Source: JAMLHH01 sp964653095
GTDB taxonomy: Bacteria; Bacteroidota; Bacteroidia; Chitinophagales; JADIYW01
DNA: 64,000 nt
Reading direction: 5' to 3'
NCBI GenBank assembly: GCA_964653095.1
Contig: CAZZEH010000004.1
Span: forward strand, 1 to 64,000
The notes under the pieces are model-generated. The model made no database searches. It was not told the DNA's origin and worked only from the letters and a program-made list of their open reading frames with translations. The position numbers and the translations under genes are program-made. Of this stretch, positions 28,204 to 37,190 are shown piece after piece; the first letter of the stretch is position 1, and every line of letters begins with the position of its first letter.

Positions 28204-29200
28204 GTCTTTGCTCAAAAAATAATTTTTGCTGTTCTATCTCTTTGACTAATTCTTCTTCGGTGGGCAGATATTGCATATACTTGCTGGCGAAAAGCTGCTT
28301 GTTGTCATTCAGTACAGAGTATTTGGCGACCACGCTGTCTGTTTCTGTGCATAGCAGCAAACCGATGGTGGGATTGTCATCAGACTGCCTTTTCAAGTCG
28401 TCATACATTCGCACGTACATATCTAATTGCCCAATGTCCTGGTGAGTCAATTTGTTGGTTTTTAGTTCCACAATGACAAAGCATTTCAGAATATAATTAT
28501 AGAATACCAAGTCAATATAGAAGTCAGAAGTTTCGGTTCGTATATGTTCTTGCCGGGCAACAAAAGCAAAGCCTTTTCCTAATTCCAAAATAAAATCCTG
28601 CAAATTGTCAATCAGTGCTTTTTCTAATTCTGCTTCGGTATATGCCTTGTGTGCAGGCAAGTTGAGAAATTCTAACACCGTAGGATTTTTAATAAAATCA
28701 GAGGGATTGAGTGCTTTTGTTTTCTCAATCATTTCTTTTTTCACAGATTCTTTATCAACGGAAGCAATTAATCGGTCATAGTAAAGTGTGGAAATATTCC
28801 TGTCCAGAGTACGCACTGACCACATATTTGCAGCTGCTTCAGTCAAATAATACATTCTTGCTTTTTCATTAGAAACTTTCAGAACTCTTTGAAAATGAGA
28901 CCATGACAATTGTGCGAACAGCGTTCGCATATTCTCATGTTCAGGGAAGTAACTATAGAATTGACGAATTTCCCAAATAGTCCTTTTGCTAAATCCTTTT
29001 CCAAACTCCTTGGTCAATTCTTTAGAAACATTTTCTATCACCTGTTTGCCGTATTCTGCACGATCAGCGCCGTTTTGTTCTTCCTCTACAATCCTTCTGC
29101 CTATATTCCAATAAGCTTCGACCATTGCCGAATTGATAGCCACATAGGCTTTTTGTCTGGCTTGAGAAAGAATGGATTTTATTTCAACTAAATAGTTCAT
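28190..29200 (-). CDS. DUF1016/YhcG-family PD-(D/E)XK nuclease-like protein (copy 1)
   Basis: 336 residues. The N-terminal DUF1016_N region (YWNIGRRIVEEEQNG...FSKRTIWEIRQFY) is followed by the YhcG C-terminal nuclease-like domain (about 190-310), where FYIDLVFYNYILKCFVIVEL then KT gives the acidic and ExK-type residues of the PD-(D/E)XK fold. Members are often encoded beside type I or ISP restriction genes. It overlaps KilA-N upstream by 4 bases and the ISP specificity fragment downstream by 14, so the three are tightly coupled. Its role in restriction is not established; DNA binding or cleavage is inferred. Confidence 0.82.
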   Translation of the reverse strand: MNYLVEIKSILSQARQKAYVAINSAMVEAYWNIGRRIVEEEQNGADRAEYGKQVIENVSKELTKEFGKGFSKRTIWEIRQFYSYFPEHENMRTLFAQLSWSHFQRVLKVSNEKARMYYLTEAAANMWSVRTLDRNISTLYYDRLIASVDKESVKKEMIEKTKALNPSDFIKNPTVLEFLNLPAHKAYTEAELEKALIDNLQDFILELGKGFAFVARQEHIRTETSDFYIDLVFYNYILKCFVIVELKTNKLTHQDIGQLDMYVRMYDDLKRQSDDNPTIGLLLCTETDSVVAKYSVLNDNKQLFASKYMQYLPTEEELVKEIEQQKLFFEQRHEKE

Positions 29201-30015
29201 TTTAAGAGTTTTCTGTTTTCAACATCCTGTAAGATTTTCATTTGTTGGATGGCAATTTGGTTGAGTTTAATCAATCTCTCTTTTTGCTCTATTCCTTCAT
29301 TGATGAGTACCGCATTGATATTTTCCAGATTGGAAAGGCATATCAATTCGTTGATGCCGGCATAATCTCTCATGTTCCCTTTCAAATTGGGATTTTGTTT
29401 CCGCCATTGTTTTGCCGTTATTCCAAAGAGTGCCACATTGAGCACATCGGCTTCAGTAGCATAAATAATAGAAGTTTCTTTTGCAGTTAATTCTTTAGGT
29501 ATCAAGTGACTTTTGATAGCATCAGTATGAATATGGTAATTAATTTTGGCTAATTCCCTTTTAGCAGACCAGCCTAACTGTTTTTGTTCTTCCTCTTTGA
29601 GTCGCTGAAATTCTTTAACTAAGTAAAGTTCAAACTCTACAGAAACCCATGCCGCAAATTTAAAAGCAATATCTCGTTGAGCATAAGTGCCTGCATTCTT
29701 TCCCAGTTTAGAGATAATCCCAGTTGCATTGGTAAGCTCAATCCACCGTGAAGGACTTAGTGTAAAAGCATTACTACCAGCTTCTTTGTATAGGGAGTCG
29801 AATTCGACCCCTTTAAAATCAGGATTGTTTAATAACTCCCAAAGACCTAAATATTCAATGGTATTTTTGGCCCGCATCCAGTTTTTAACCACATCTTTGG
29901 GAGCTACAGGATTTTTTTGTCTTGCAATATCTGTCAGGCTAATATAATCTAGTCCATTTTCAGTAATTGCCTTGACGGTAGTATCCTTTACAGTAATGTG
30001 TTGTTGTTTAGCCAT
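29197..30015 (-). CDS. KilA-N domain DNA-binding protein
   Basis: About 272 residues. The N-terminal half matches KilA-N (DYISLTDIARQKN, VVKNWMRAKNTIEYLGLWE, RDIAFKFAAWVSVEFELYL), a DNA-binding module of phage and mobile-element proteins. The C-terminal half is helical, ending in a probable coiled coil (QKERLIKLNQIAIQQMKIL). A GTG at 30021 is in frame; I prefer the ATG at 30015. It starts just after a stop-terminated piece of the ISP gene (30032-30135) and overlaps the next gene by 4 bases. KilA-N proteins are frequently carried in restriction loci; a regulatory or accessory role is inferred. Confidence 0.8.
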   Translation of the reverse strand: MAKQQHITVKDTTVKAITENGLDYISLTDIARQKNPVAPKDVVKNWMRAKNTIEYLGLWELLNNPDFKGVEFDSLYKEAGSNAFTLSPSRWIELTNATGIISKLGKNAGTYAQRDIAFKFAAWVSVEFELYLVKEFQRLKEEEQKQLGWSAKRELAKINYHIHTDAIKSHLIPKELTAKETSIIYATEADVLNVALFGITAKQWRKQNPNLKGNMRDYAGINELICLSNLENINAVLINEGIEQKERLIKLNQIAIQQMKILQDVENRKLLK

Positions 30016-30031
30016 ATCCACATTATTTAGT

Positions 30032-30135
30032 GTTTCTTCTTGACAAAAATATTAATGCTCACGCCCTGCATAATATCAAACACGTTTTGGTCTGTACTGC
30101 CATCGGGTGCGGTTTCTTTCTTTTTGGCATTTCCG
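30032..30135 (-). pseudogene. Diverged remnant of the ISP methylase gene
   Basis: This ~104-base stretch repeats 31303-31407 with about 5 differences. It translates to the end of the ISP N-terminal part (GNAKKKETAPDG, NVFDIMQGVSINIFVKKK) and stops at once. Four of the five differences are synonymous. It sits between the second DUF1016 gene and KilA-N, so the insert is bounded on both sides by the same piece of ISP sequence. Confidence 0.85.
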
Positions 30136-30152
30136 TTTCTTTTATATTTATC

Positions 30153-31295
30153 TTAGCCATGATAATCAGGATTGAAATTTCTTAATTCGTTTTGCAATTC
30201 TTCTTCGCTTGGTAGTGCTTTTCTGATATCTTCTTTCAGTTCGGTATATTGATAAGAACTTACGCCAATAGGTTTATGAATATCTTTTAAGGCAAACTCT
30301 ACTTCATAATCATCTTTATTTTTACAAAGTAAGATGCCAATAGTCGCTTGGTCGTTTTCATCTTTTACCAATTCATTAAACGCAGAAATGTAGTAGTTGA
30401 GTTTTCCTATATATTCAGGTTCAAATTCAGTTACTTTTAATTCTATGATGATATAGCATTTTAGCTTTGTGTGGTAAAAAATCAAATCACTTCGGTATTC
30501 TTTATTGCCTATTTTAAAGCGATACTGCCGACCCATATAGGCAAAACCTTTTCCTAATTCCAACAGGAACTGAGTAATATGTGCTACTAATGCTTTTTCT
30601 AAATCTGTTTCTTTTACTTTTTCAGACAATTCCAAAAAATCAAAATGATACGGATCTTTTAATAACTCGTGAGCTAAATCGCTTTGCGGACTGGGTAAAG
30701 TCGTGTTGAAATTTGAAACAGCTTTTCCCTGGCGATTAAATAAATTAGTTTCTATTTGATATTGCAAGACAGAGCGACTCCAATTGTTTTCTATAGTTTT
30801 GTGAACGTAGAAAAGAGCTTGTTCTACACTATCACATTTATCAATCAACAACTTGTGATGTCCCCATGGTATCAAAGAAAATTTAGCTACCCCCAATTTG
30901 CCCCCAGCTTGGGGCAGATTTGTATCTTCTTGATTATCAGCAACGCTTGATTTAACCTCAACTTGGGGCAGAATTGAGTTGTTATCTTTTTTGAGATTCT
31001 TTTCAGATGTGTAGAATAGAAAAAAACGCCGGCAATAGTTCAGGTTGGTAATCGAAAATCCGGCTATTTGAGGGAATTCCTTTTTTAAATCATTACTTAA
31101 TTGACTAATAAAACCAGTTCCCCATTTTTCAGTTTGCTGTTTCTCAACAATCTGTTTCCCTAATTCCCAATACAGTAAAATCAGTTCGTTGTTGACGACG
31201 ACAGCAGCTTTTATCTGTCGTTGTTTAATCTCATTTTTCAGAGATACAAGCCAGTTTTTATATTCCGAAAGATGGATGGTGTTTTCTTTACTCAT
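30153..31295 (-). CDS. DUF1016/YhcG-family PD-(D/E)XK nuclease-like protein (copy 2)
   Basis: 380 residues, same family as 28190-29200 but clearly divergent. The DUF1016_N part (about 10-105) has LLYWELGKQIVEKQQ and the nuclease-like C-terminus (about 235-365) has YRSDLIFYHTKLKCYIIIEL then KV. Near residues 115-150 there is extra sequence with a doubled LPQ motif (ILPQVEV and NLPQAGG) before IPWGHHKLL; the DNA there carries two CTTGGGGCAGA copies in the plus strand, suggesting a small internal duplication. The ATG overlaps the stop of the ISP N-fragment by one base (TAATG), so translation is coupled. Function inferred as for copy 1. Confidence 0.82.
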   Translation of the reverse strand: MSKENTIHLSEYKNWLVSLKNEIKQRQIKAAVVVNNELILLYWELGKQIVEKQQTEKWGTGFISQLSNDLKKEFPQIAGFSITNLNYCRRFFLFYTSEKNLKKDNNSILPQVEVKSSVADNQEDTNLPQAGGKLGVAKFSLIPWGHHKLLIDKCDSVEQALFYVHKTIENNWSRSVLQYQIETNLFNRQGKAVSNFNTTLPSPQSDLAHELLKDPYHFDFLELSEKVKETDLEKALVAHITQFLLELGKGFAYMGRQYRFKIGNKEYRSDLIFYHTKLKCYIIIELKVTEFEPEYIGKLNYYISAFNELVKDENDQATIGILLCKNKDDYEVEFALKDIHKPIGVSSYQYTELKEDIRKALPSEEELQNELRNFNPDYHG

Positions 31296-33175
31296 TATCC
31301 TTTTTTCTTCTTTACAAAAATATTAATGCTTACGCCTTGCATAATATCAAACACATTTTGGTCTGCACTGCCATCGGGTGCGGTTTCTTTCTTTTTGGCA
31401 TTTCCGTGTAAGTCCAAAATGTAAATCATATCGAACGTATTCATCAATTCTTCTCTCATTCGCCTGTGAATAATGCCGTCAATAAAACTGTTGTTAGAAA
31501 TATATGCTAAAATTCCTTCGCCTGTCTTTTCAATAAAGTGCTGTCCGTACCTGATGAATTTTATGTAGTCATCAGAAAGCGGTTGAATATTCCTTTCATT
31601 CAAATCTTTTTTATAATCTGCCACTAAACTTTCTATCCATTCTCCTTTATTGGAAGAACTCACTGCATAGGGCGGATTGCCCATCACCACCATCACGGGC
31701 GCATCCCGTTTAATGCGATTGGCTTCATTCGCTTCCGTACTCAGCCAATTGGCAAACAAAGTTCCGGTATCGGGATGATACTCTTCCAAACTATTGGTCA
31801 GATAAATCCTAAACCTTTGGTCGCCTCTGCCCTGATAGCCGGTTTCTTTCATCAGCAAATCCATTTTCAGATGTGCCATAGCATAACTCGCCATCAGCAA
31901 TTCAAAACCATTGAGACGGGGAATTAAATGTTCGTCCACATAGCTGCTCCAAATCCCTTCCTGTCCTTTAAACTTTTTGTGAATATGCTTGACCGTTTCA
32001 GCCAGAAATGTACCTGTTCCGGTGGCCGGGTCGAGGATTTGTACTTTGTGAACTTCCTGTTCTACTTTTTTGCCCTGAACATTTACTTTGATTTTTGTCT
32101 TGCTGGTGTCCGCTAAACCCTGTGGCAAGCCAAATTCGCTTTTCAAAATATCATCTACCGCACGCACTATGAAACTGACCACAGGCTGCGGTGTGTACCA
32201 AACACCTCTGGATTTTCTGAGTTTAGGGTCATACTCACTTAAAAAGGTTTCGTAAAAGTGAATAATAGGGTCTTCCATTTGTGTGGACTTGCCGTAGTCC
32301 TGCAAAATCTCTTCTACATTACAAGCCAAAAAGATATCCGCCAAATCATCGACCACCCACCTGATGCGGTCGTCAATATCCGGCCCGGCGATATAGCCAA
32401 AAAGCCTCCTCAAAAAAGGATTGGATTTGGGAATCAGTTCTGCCGCTTCCTGTCGGCTGAAGTTTTCCAAACTTTCATCGTGCAGCCTTGCAGCAAACAT
32501 GCCGTATGCAATCGTCTGAGCATACACATCCGCAAAAGCTTTGGGAGTAATGTCGTGAATCAAAATATCCTTGAAAGCGCGCATCTGATCTTTGAGCGAA
32601 CTGTCCTCCTGATTGTCCTCATCACTGGTGAGCGATTTTTCTATGATGTCAGAAAGCAATCTTGCCTTGCCCGCCATCATTTTAGCTAATTTGGAAGGGC
32701 TCTTTATCGTTTGCCCAATGTGAGTGCAGAAATCTTTGATGATGTTTTCAAAAGCAGAAAAGTTCTCAGTCAGTGGAATAATACCTTTTTCTGTGACTTC
32801 TCCGACAGCAACCTTAGTGATGAACTCTCCATCCCGATAAAGATAAAAATTCAGATAGTCCGTAAAAATTAAGTTGTTGAGCGAAGCTTTGTATCGGTCA
32901 AACTGTTCTTTGTTTCCCGCCTTTTTAGTTCCGTCCAAATCTGCATCGCCTATATCTTTCGCTTCAATATATCCAACGGGTATCGCTGCCGAACCTGTTT
33001 TAGTCAGGATATAATCCGGCGCTCCGCACTTTTGCCTTTTAGGTTCGTTGGTCGCCTTTATTTCGGACACAAGACTTTCCAGAAGTTGCTGCAAATCTCC
33101 GCGAAAAGTATGTTCTGTCGCATTGCCCAGTCTGTATCGTTCGTCTACATTTCTGATATACTGCTCGGTGGTCAT
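31295..33175 (-). CDS. Type ISP-like restriction-modification enzyme, nuclease and methylase fragment
   Basis: 626 residues. The first ~150 form an Mrr-like PD-(D/E)XK nuclease (GAPDYILTK then VGYIEAKD). The N6-adenine methylase follows: helical bundle with SRGVWYTPQPVVSFIVRAVD, AdoMet motif ILDPATGTGTFLAE near 385, catalytic NPPY in VVMGNPPYAVSSSNKG near 510, and a later methylase strand (GILAYISNNSFIDGIIHRRM). I see no helicase/ATPase domain, so it is shorter than classical LlaBIII-type enzymes. It ends at NIFVKKKKG, where intact relatives run on into the specificity region; that part is at 26902-28203. Methylation could still require that fragment. First gene of the minus-strand island. 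Confidence 0.85.
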   Translation of the reverse strand: MTTEQYIRNVDERYRLGNATEHTFRGDLQQLLESLVSEIKATNEPKRQKCGAPDYILTKTGSAAIPVGYIEAKDIGDADLDGTKKAGNKEQFDRYKASLNNLIFTDYLNFYLYRDGEFITKVAVGEVTEKGIIPLTENFSAFENIIKDFCTHIGQTIKSPSKLAKMMAGKARLLSDIIEKSLTSDEDNQEDSSLKDQMRAFKDILIHDITPKAFADVYAQTIAYGMFAARLHDESLENFSRQEAAELIPKSNPFLRRLFGYIAGPDIDDRIRWVVDDLADIFLACNVEEILQDYGKSTQMEDPIIHFYETFLSEYDPKLRKSRGVWYTPQPVVSFIVRAVDDILKSEFGLPQGLADTSKTKIKVNVQGKKVEQEVHKVQILDPATGTGTFLAETVKHIHKKFKGQEGIWSSYVDEHLIPRLNGFELLMASYAMAHLKMDLLMKETGYQGRGDQRFRIYLTNSLEEYHPDTGTLFANWLSTEANEANRIKRDAPVMVVMGNPPYAVSSSNKGEWIESLVADYKKDLNERNIQPLSDDYIKFIRYGQHFIEKTGEGILAYISNNSFIDGIIHRRMREELMNTFDMIYILDLHGNAKKKETAPDGSADQNVFDIMQGVSINIFVKKKKG

Positions 33176-33358
33176 TGAGTGATTTTCTACTTTGATACAG
33201 TTTAAAAATAGTGATTACCAAGTAATTTATTGGGGAAAGTTGTACTTATTGCTGATAAGCTGTGGAAGCCATTTCGACCAAAGGGAGAAATCTCTCTATC
33301 ACAAACGGAAGAAACCGAGTTCACCGTTTTATGTACCGTCTGTTATCTATTCAGCACC

Positions 33359-34204
33359 CTACTCTATCGGACACAATTCCAAAGTCTTATCCCAAAGGCG
33401 CTGTCTGAGCTTTTCATCATTCACCAGTCGGTTATACTTTATCGGTTTGCACCTGGAGAAATATTTTCCCGTCACACCTTCCACTTCCGTTGAAGAAGCC
33501 AGATAAATAGAAGTTTTTGCACCCTCCTCTACCGAAACGCCCGTCAGATTGACAAACATATTCCAGACGGAAGACGCTAACCAGTCGGTATTCTTTTCGC
33601 CTATTTTGGTTTTGACCCTACCGGGATGCAGACAATTGACTGTAACCTGAGTACCTTTCAACTGTTCTGACAAAGATTTGGTAAACATGATATTGGCCAA
33701 TTTGGACTGCCCGTATGCTTTCATAATAAAATAAGATTTCTTCTTTGTAAAAGATTCAAAATCAATCTTTGCCCAGTCGGCAGACTCCGAAGCCACATTG
33801 ACTATCCGTCCTTTTTCAGCCGCTTTAACTTCATCCAGCAGCAACATAGTGAGAAGGAAATAAGCAAAATGATTAGTCGCCATCGTCATTTCTATACTGT
33901 CTTCGCTCAATTCAAAATGTCTGTATACACATCCCGCATTATTCAGCAGCACGTCAATCACCGGCAAATCCTTTTTTATCTTCCCGGCTACCTGTCGAAC
34001 ATCTCTTTGCTTAGACAGATCCGCAATATAATACCTGACTTCCCGCCCATTTCCCAAATCCTGTAACAGTTTTTGAGCTTCCCGAGCTTTTATTTCATTT
34101 CGAGCAATAAAATTGACCTGAGCTCCTCTTTTGACCAAAGCCTTTGCAGTTTCCAATCCTATCCCCGCTGTAGCTCCGGTAATCAGTACGGTTTTATTTT
34201 CCAT
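33359..34204 (-). CDS. Short-chain dehydrogenase/reductase (retinol-dehydrogenase-like)
   Basis: 281 residues, classical SDR. The NAD(P) motif TGATAGIG is at residues 8-15, NNAG near 90, and the active site YGQSKLAN (YxxxK) near 163, preceded by NVASES. The overall pattern (NCLHPGRVKT, EEGAKTSIYLASS) is that of eukaryote-like retinol dehydrogenase/WW-domain oxidoreductase relatives. It reduces or oxidises a carbonyl/alcohol with NADP(H) in the cytoplasm; the substrate is unknown. It stands alone on the minus strand after the defence island. Between 33176 and 33358 I see no gene. Confidence 0.87.
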   Translation of the reverse strand: MENKTVLITGATAGIGLETAKALVKRGAQVNFIARNEIKAREAQKLLQDLGNGREVRYYIADLSKQRDVRQVAGKIKKDLPVIDVLLNNAGCVYRHFELSEDSIEMTMATNHFAYFLLTMLLLDEVKAAEKGRIVNVASESADWAKIDFESFTKKKSYFIMKAYGQSKLANIMFTKSLSEQLKGTQVTVNCLHPGRVKTKIGEKNTDWLASSVWNMFVNLTGVSVEEGAKTSIYLASSTEVEGVTGKYFSRCKPIKYNRLVNDEKLRQRLWDKTLELCPIE

Positions 34205-34343
34205 AACCCCTTATTTTTAAATAAAGATACTCATTTCGTTCGTTCGGATTGTCTGCAATAAAGATACTTTGCTAATCAAAAACAAAGCATCCATCCTACA
34301 TTGCCTTTTACAATCGATTTTGTTCAGAAGTGCATGAACGTTC

Positions 34344-36062
34344 TCAATTCACTTTTAGCCATTTATTCCTAATCAGTATCTGCTTCTCAGTAGGATTTTC
34401 AATTTTTCGTATAGTATAATTTTTAAGACGACTGTATTTCAAAATCGGATTAAATGATTTTATTTCACCCCTTCTTGAGATCAGCAGTTCAACTGAGTCG
34501 CCTTCTTTTTTACCGTAAACCAGATTTTGCCAGTCTTTTTCAAACCTGTATCCGTTTATCGAAATAATTTCATCCTGAACATTTATTCCGGCTTCTTCTG
34601 CACTGCTCCCTGCGTTTATTTTACTGACAAAATAATTACCGTCCTGCTGGTTTAACTCCCAATCAAAAGAAAAGTCTTCATTCTCTTCATTCACCAATTC
34701 CAAACCTGCGAGCATCAGATAAAAATTATAATCCAGCCAATCAGTTCCGTATATATACTTTTTGAAAAAATCACTTAAATCGCTTTCTGCTGTTTGCTGA
34801 AATATCTGTATCAACTCCTCTTCTGTATATCCGTCTTTGGGGTCTGCCAGATATTTTTCATAAAGTGTACGCATGACATCATCCAACGACTTTTCGCCGC
34901 TGGTTTCCGACAAAATCAGCAAATTAAGAGCTGTTACTACGGTAGCCCCTTTTGTGTAATAACTCACCTGAGTGTTGTGCGAATTTTCGTGCGGCCGGTA
35001 AAACTTTATCCAGGTATCAAATCCGGATTCTGTCAATGACTGCTCTCCATTCCCCGGTGTATTGACAACTCCGGAAATATTATCCGCAACAATTTTGAGA
35101 TATTCCGACTCCCCGGATACTCCTGCGAGGTAAACAAAATAATCATCGTAATAACTTGTTATTCCCTCTATCGCCCACAGCTGGCGAGTGTAATTTTCTT
35201 TCTGGTAATCAAAAGTGGTCAGTTCCGCCGGCTTAATCCGCTTCACATTCCACAAATGAAAATACTCATGAGACAACAGACTGATAGATTTTAAATATCG
35301 GTTTCTCGGTGCATAATCCCAACGCGGCAACATATTTACGGATGAATTAAGATGTTCCAATCCTCCATAAACCCGATCGGTATGATGAAGAATAAACACA
35401 TATTTCTGACAGGGATGCTCTTTATCAAACAGCCGAACTTCCTGTTCAATGATACTTTTTAAATCCCGAATAGTTTTTTCTTTATCCATATTGGATTGCC
35501 CTGCTATTGCCAATTCATGTTTGATTCCGCCTGCCGAAAAACTGATTATTTCCTGATTTCCTATTTCTATCGGACTGTCTGCCAATATCTCATAGCTTTC
35601 TGCATCTCTTACCCATTTGTGGTCTGTCGGTTTCAAAGAAGTACTTATCTCGTTCCATGATTTGTACGGCGAGATTATGATTCGGTGAGTCCGATTTTCT
35701 TTACCCTGAATTGCCAGAAAAGTTGCAGCTCCGTTAATCAGAGCATGAGATGCATCCACATGATTGGTTCTGACGGTCATTTCAAATGCATATAACCGAT
35801 AGCTCACTTGATACTTCCCTGCTTCGCGACTATTGAAAACCCACTGGTTTTTGCTTATTTTCTCATAGTGTATCTTTTCTCCTGTTTCATTTTTGACCTG
35901 AAATCGATCTAAGTGCCTGGAAAACTCCCGAATCATATACGAACCGGGAATCCATACCGGCATATACAGCAGAGTCTGTTCGTTTTCCGGAAGATCAAAA
36001 CTTAACTCCACTTCCACGTAATGCTGCTCCGGCCGAACGAATTTTAGTTTATACAATATCAT
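34344..36062 (-). CDS. M61-family metallopeptidase with PDZ domain
   Basis: 572 residues. The N-terminal beta domain is typical of M61 (MPVWIPGSYMIREFSRHLDR). The zinc site is LLSHEYFHLWNVKRIKP (HExxH, near residue 265), preceded by YGGLEHLNS, and AIEGITSYYDDYF supplies the downstream Glu. A PDZ domain occupies the C-terminal ~90 residues (INAGSSAEEAGINVQDEIIS). The family is named glycyl aminopeptidase. No signal peptide is obvious, so a cytoplasmic or non-classically placed enzyme is likely. Divergent from the lipoprotein gene at 36161. Confidence 0.88.
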   Translation of the reverse strand: MILYKLKFVRPEQHYVEVELSFDLPENEQTLLYMPVWIPGSYMIREFSRHLDRFQVKNETGEKIHYEKISKNQWVFNSREAGKYQVSYRLYAFEMTVRTNHVDASHALINGAATFLAIQGKENRTHRIIISPYKSWNEISTSLKPTDHKWVRDAESYEILADSPIEIGNQEIISFSAGGIKHELAIAGQSNMDKEKTIRDLKSIIEQEVRLFDKEHPCQKYVFILHHTDRVYGGLEHLNSSVNMLPRWDYAPRNRYLKSISLLSHEYFHLWNVKRIKPAELTTFDYQKENYTRQLWAIEGITSYYDDYFVYLAGVSGESEYLKIVADNISGVVNTPGNGEQSLTESGFDTWIKFYRPHENSHNTQVSYYTKGATVVTALNLLILSETSGEKSLDDVMRTLYEKYLADPKDGYTEEELIQIFQQTAESDLSDFFKKYIYGTDWLDYNFYLMLAGLELVNEENEDFSFDWELNQQDGNYFVSKINAGSSAEEAGINVQDEIISINGYRFEKDWQNLVYGKKEGDSVELLISRRGEIKSFNPILKYSRLKNYTIRKIENPTEKQILIRNKWLKVN

Positions 36063-36147
36063 GCTTCCTAAGGTAAAAATTAATTTGGTTTATCGGGAGA
36101 AAACACTTTATCTGTTTTTATACCCTCAAGATTACAAAGATGCTGTT

Positions 36148-36155
36148 TATATTTG
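36148..36155 (+). promoter_or_regulatory. Candidate -7 box immediately before the lipoprotein gene
   Basis: TATATTTG (TAnnTTTG) ends only 5 bases before the ATG at 36161. Transcription would then begin at or within a few bases of the start codon. No clear -33 element is visible. Confidence 0.45.
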
Positions 36156-36160
36156 CGTAA

Positions 36161-37168
36161 ATGAATATATCCGGATTTCTCAATTTTCTATCAATTACCG
36201 TTCTTACTCTTATGCTGTTTGGTTGCGGCAACAGAGAGGATACTGAAGTGCAGGATACCGAAAAAACTATAGATGAAATTATTGAAGAAAGGCTGGGTAA
36301 AACCATGCCCTTTGATGAAATGCCCGATACGCTCCAGGTCGCACACATGGTCAGGATATGGAATGGCTTTCACAACTCAAAATTTATAGACCAGTTGGGA
36401 GATTTATATGCCAATCCATTATTCTTTTACGGTAAAGATCGTCTCCGTTATGAAGCTTTGGATATAAAAAAGAATGTATTCCATAAATATCCGGATTATT
36501 TTCAGAGAGTAATCGGTTCCATAAATATCCGCAGAATTTCGGGAAACCAGTACAAGGCAGAATTCACAAAATACGTACGGGTGGGCGATTTAACCGCACC
36601 TGTCCCTTCTTATCTTATTTTCCAGAAAACAGGTGAAAATAAGTGGGTTATCATAGCTGAAAGTGATCCCAAAACGGATATCAAAACGAAAGAATTGGAA
36701 GACTCCATACAAACACTCATCAATATTTACACTCCTTCTTCCGAACTGATTAGCGGCAGATTTTCAGGTCCGACTCTTGACAGTGCATTTATTTTTTCAG
36801 ACGACAATCAGGAATGTATCAACTGCACTACAAGCATATTTTTCACAAATGATATATTACCTCCATTGGAAATAAGGGGAGTCAAAACCGCACAATTGTT
36901 TAACGAGGGCGATTTGGACGGAGACGGAAGAGAAGAATTCAGCGTACTGACCAAAATCAATAATGAGGGCTGGATTTCTATTTACTCGTATAAAAGGGGT
37001 GAATGGAAAATCCTATACAAATTTAAAGTCAGATACGAACATCTGCTGCGGGATGTGGATGCCCGTCAGGATGCCGTACAGTTAGCCGGTTCCGGTTATA
37101 TCTATGTCCAAAAACTTGAAGGAGATACCACTATTCAGGAAAAAGTGAATATTTGGAACGTGAACTAA
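36161..37168 (+). CDS. Hypothetical lipoprotein
   Basis: 335 residues with a lipoprotein signal: hydrophobic stretch LSITVLTLMLFGC with the lipobox Cys at about residue 22, followed by GNREDTE. The acidic residues after the Cys fit the Bacteroidota pattern for surface export of some lipoproteins, though this is not decisive. The mature part mixes alpha and beta; the middle contains a possible NTF2-like region (YQRVIGSINIRRISGNQYKAE...) and the C-terminal third has DLDGDGREEFSVL, a calcium-loop-like FG-GAP/VCBS type motif. I do not recognise a named family. Confidence 0.75.
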   Translation: MNISGFLNFLSITVLTLMLFGCGNREDTEVQDTEKTIDEIIEERLGKTMPFDEMPDTLQVAHMVRIWNGFHNSKFIDQLGDLYANPLFFYGKDRLRYEALDIKKNVFHKYPDYFQRVIGSINIRRISGNQYKAEFTKYVRVGDLTAPVPSYLIFQKTGENKWVIIAESDPKTDIKTKELEDSIQTLINIYTPSSELISGRFSGPTLDSAFIFSDDNQECINCTTSIFFTNDILPPLEIRGVKTAQLFNEGDLDGDGREEFSVLTKINNEGWISIYSYKRGEWKILYKFKVRYEHLLRDVDARQDAVQLAGSGYIYVQKLEGDTTIQEKVNIWNVN

Positions 37169-37190
37169 ATTTTGGAGAGCAATTTTAAAC

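Noticed and set aside
31295..33175. Classical type I HsdM/HsdR or helicase-bearing ISP enzyme
   Set aside because: No Walker A or helicase motifs occur in the fragment and the nuclease is fused directly to the methylase; no HsdS-like gene is present, although the separate specificity fragment is a loose analogue.
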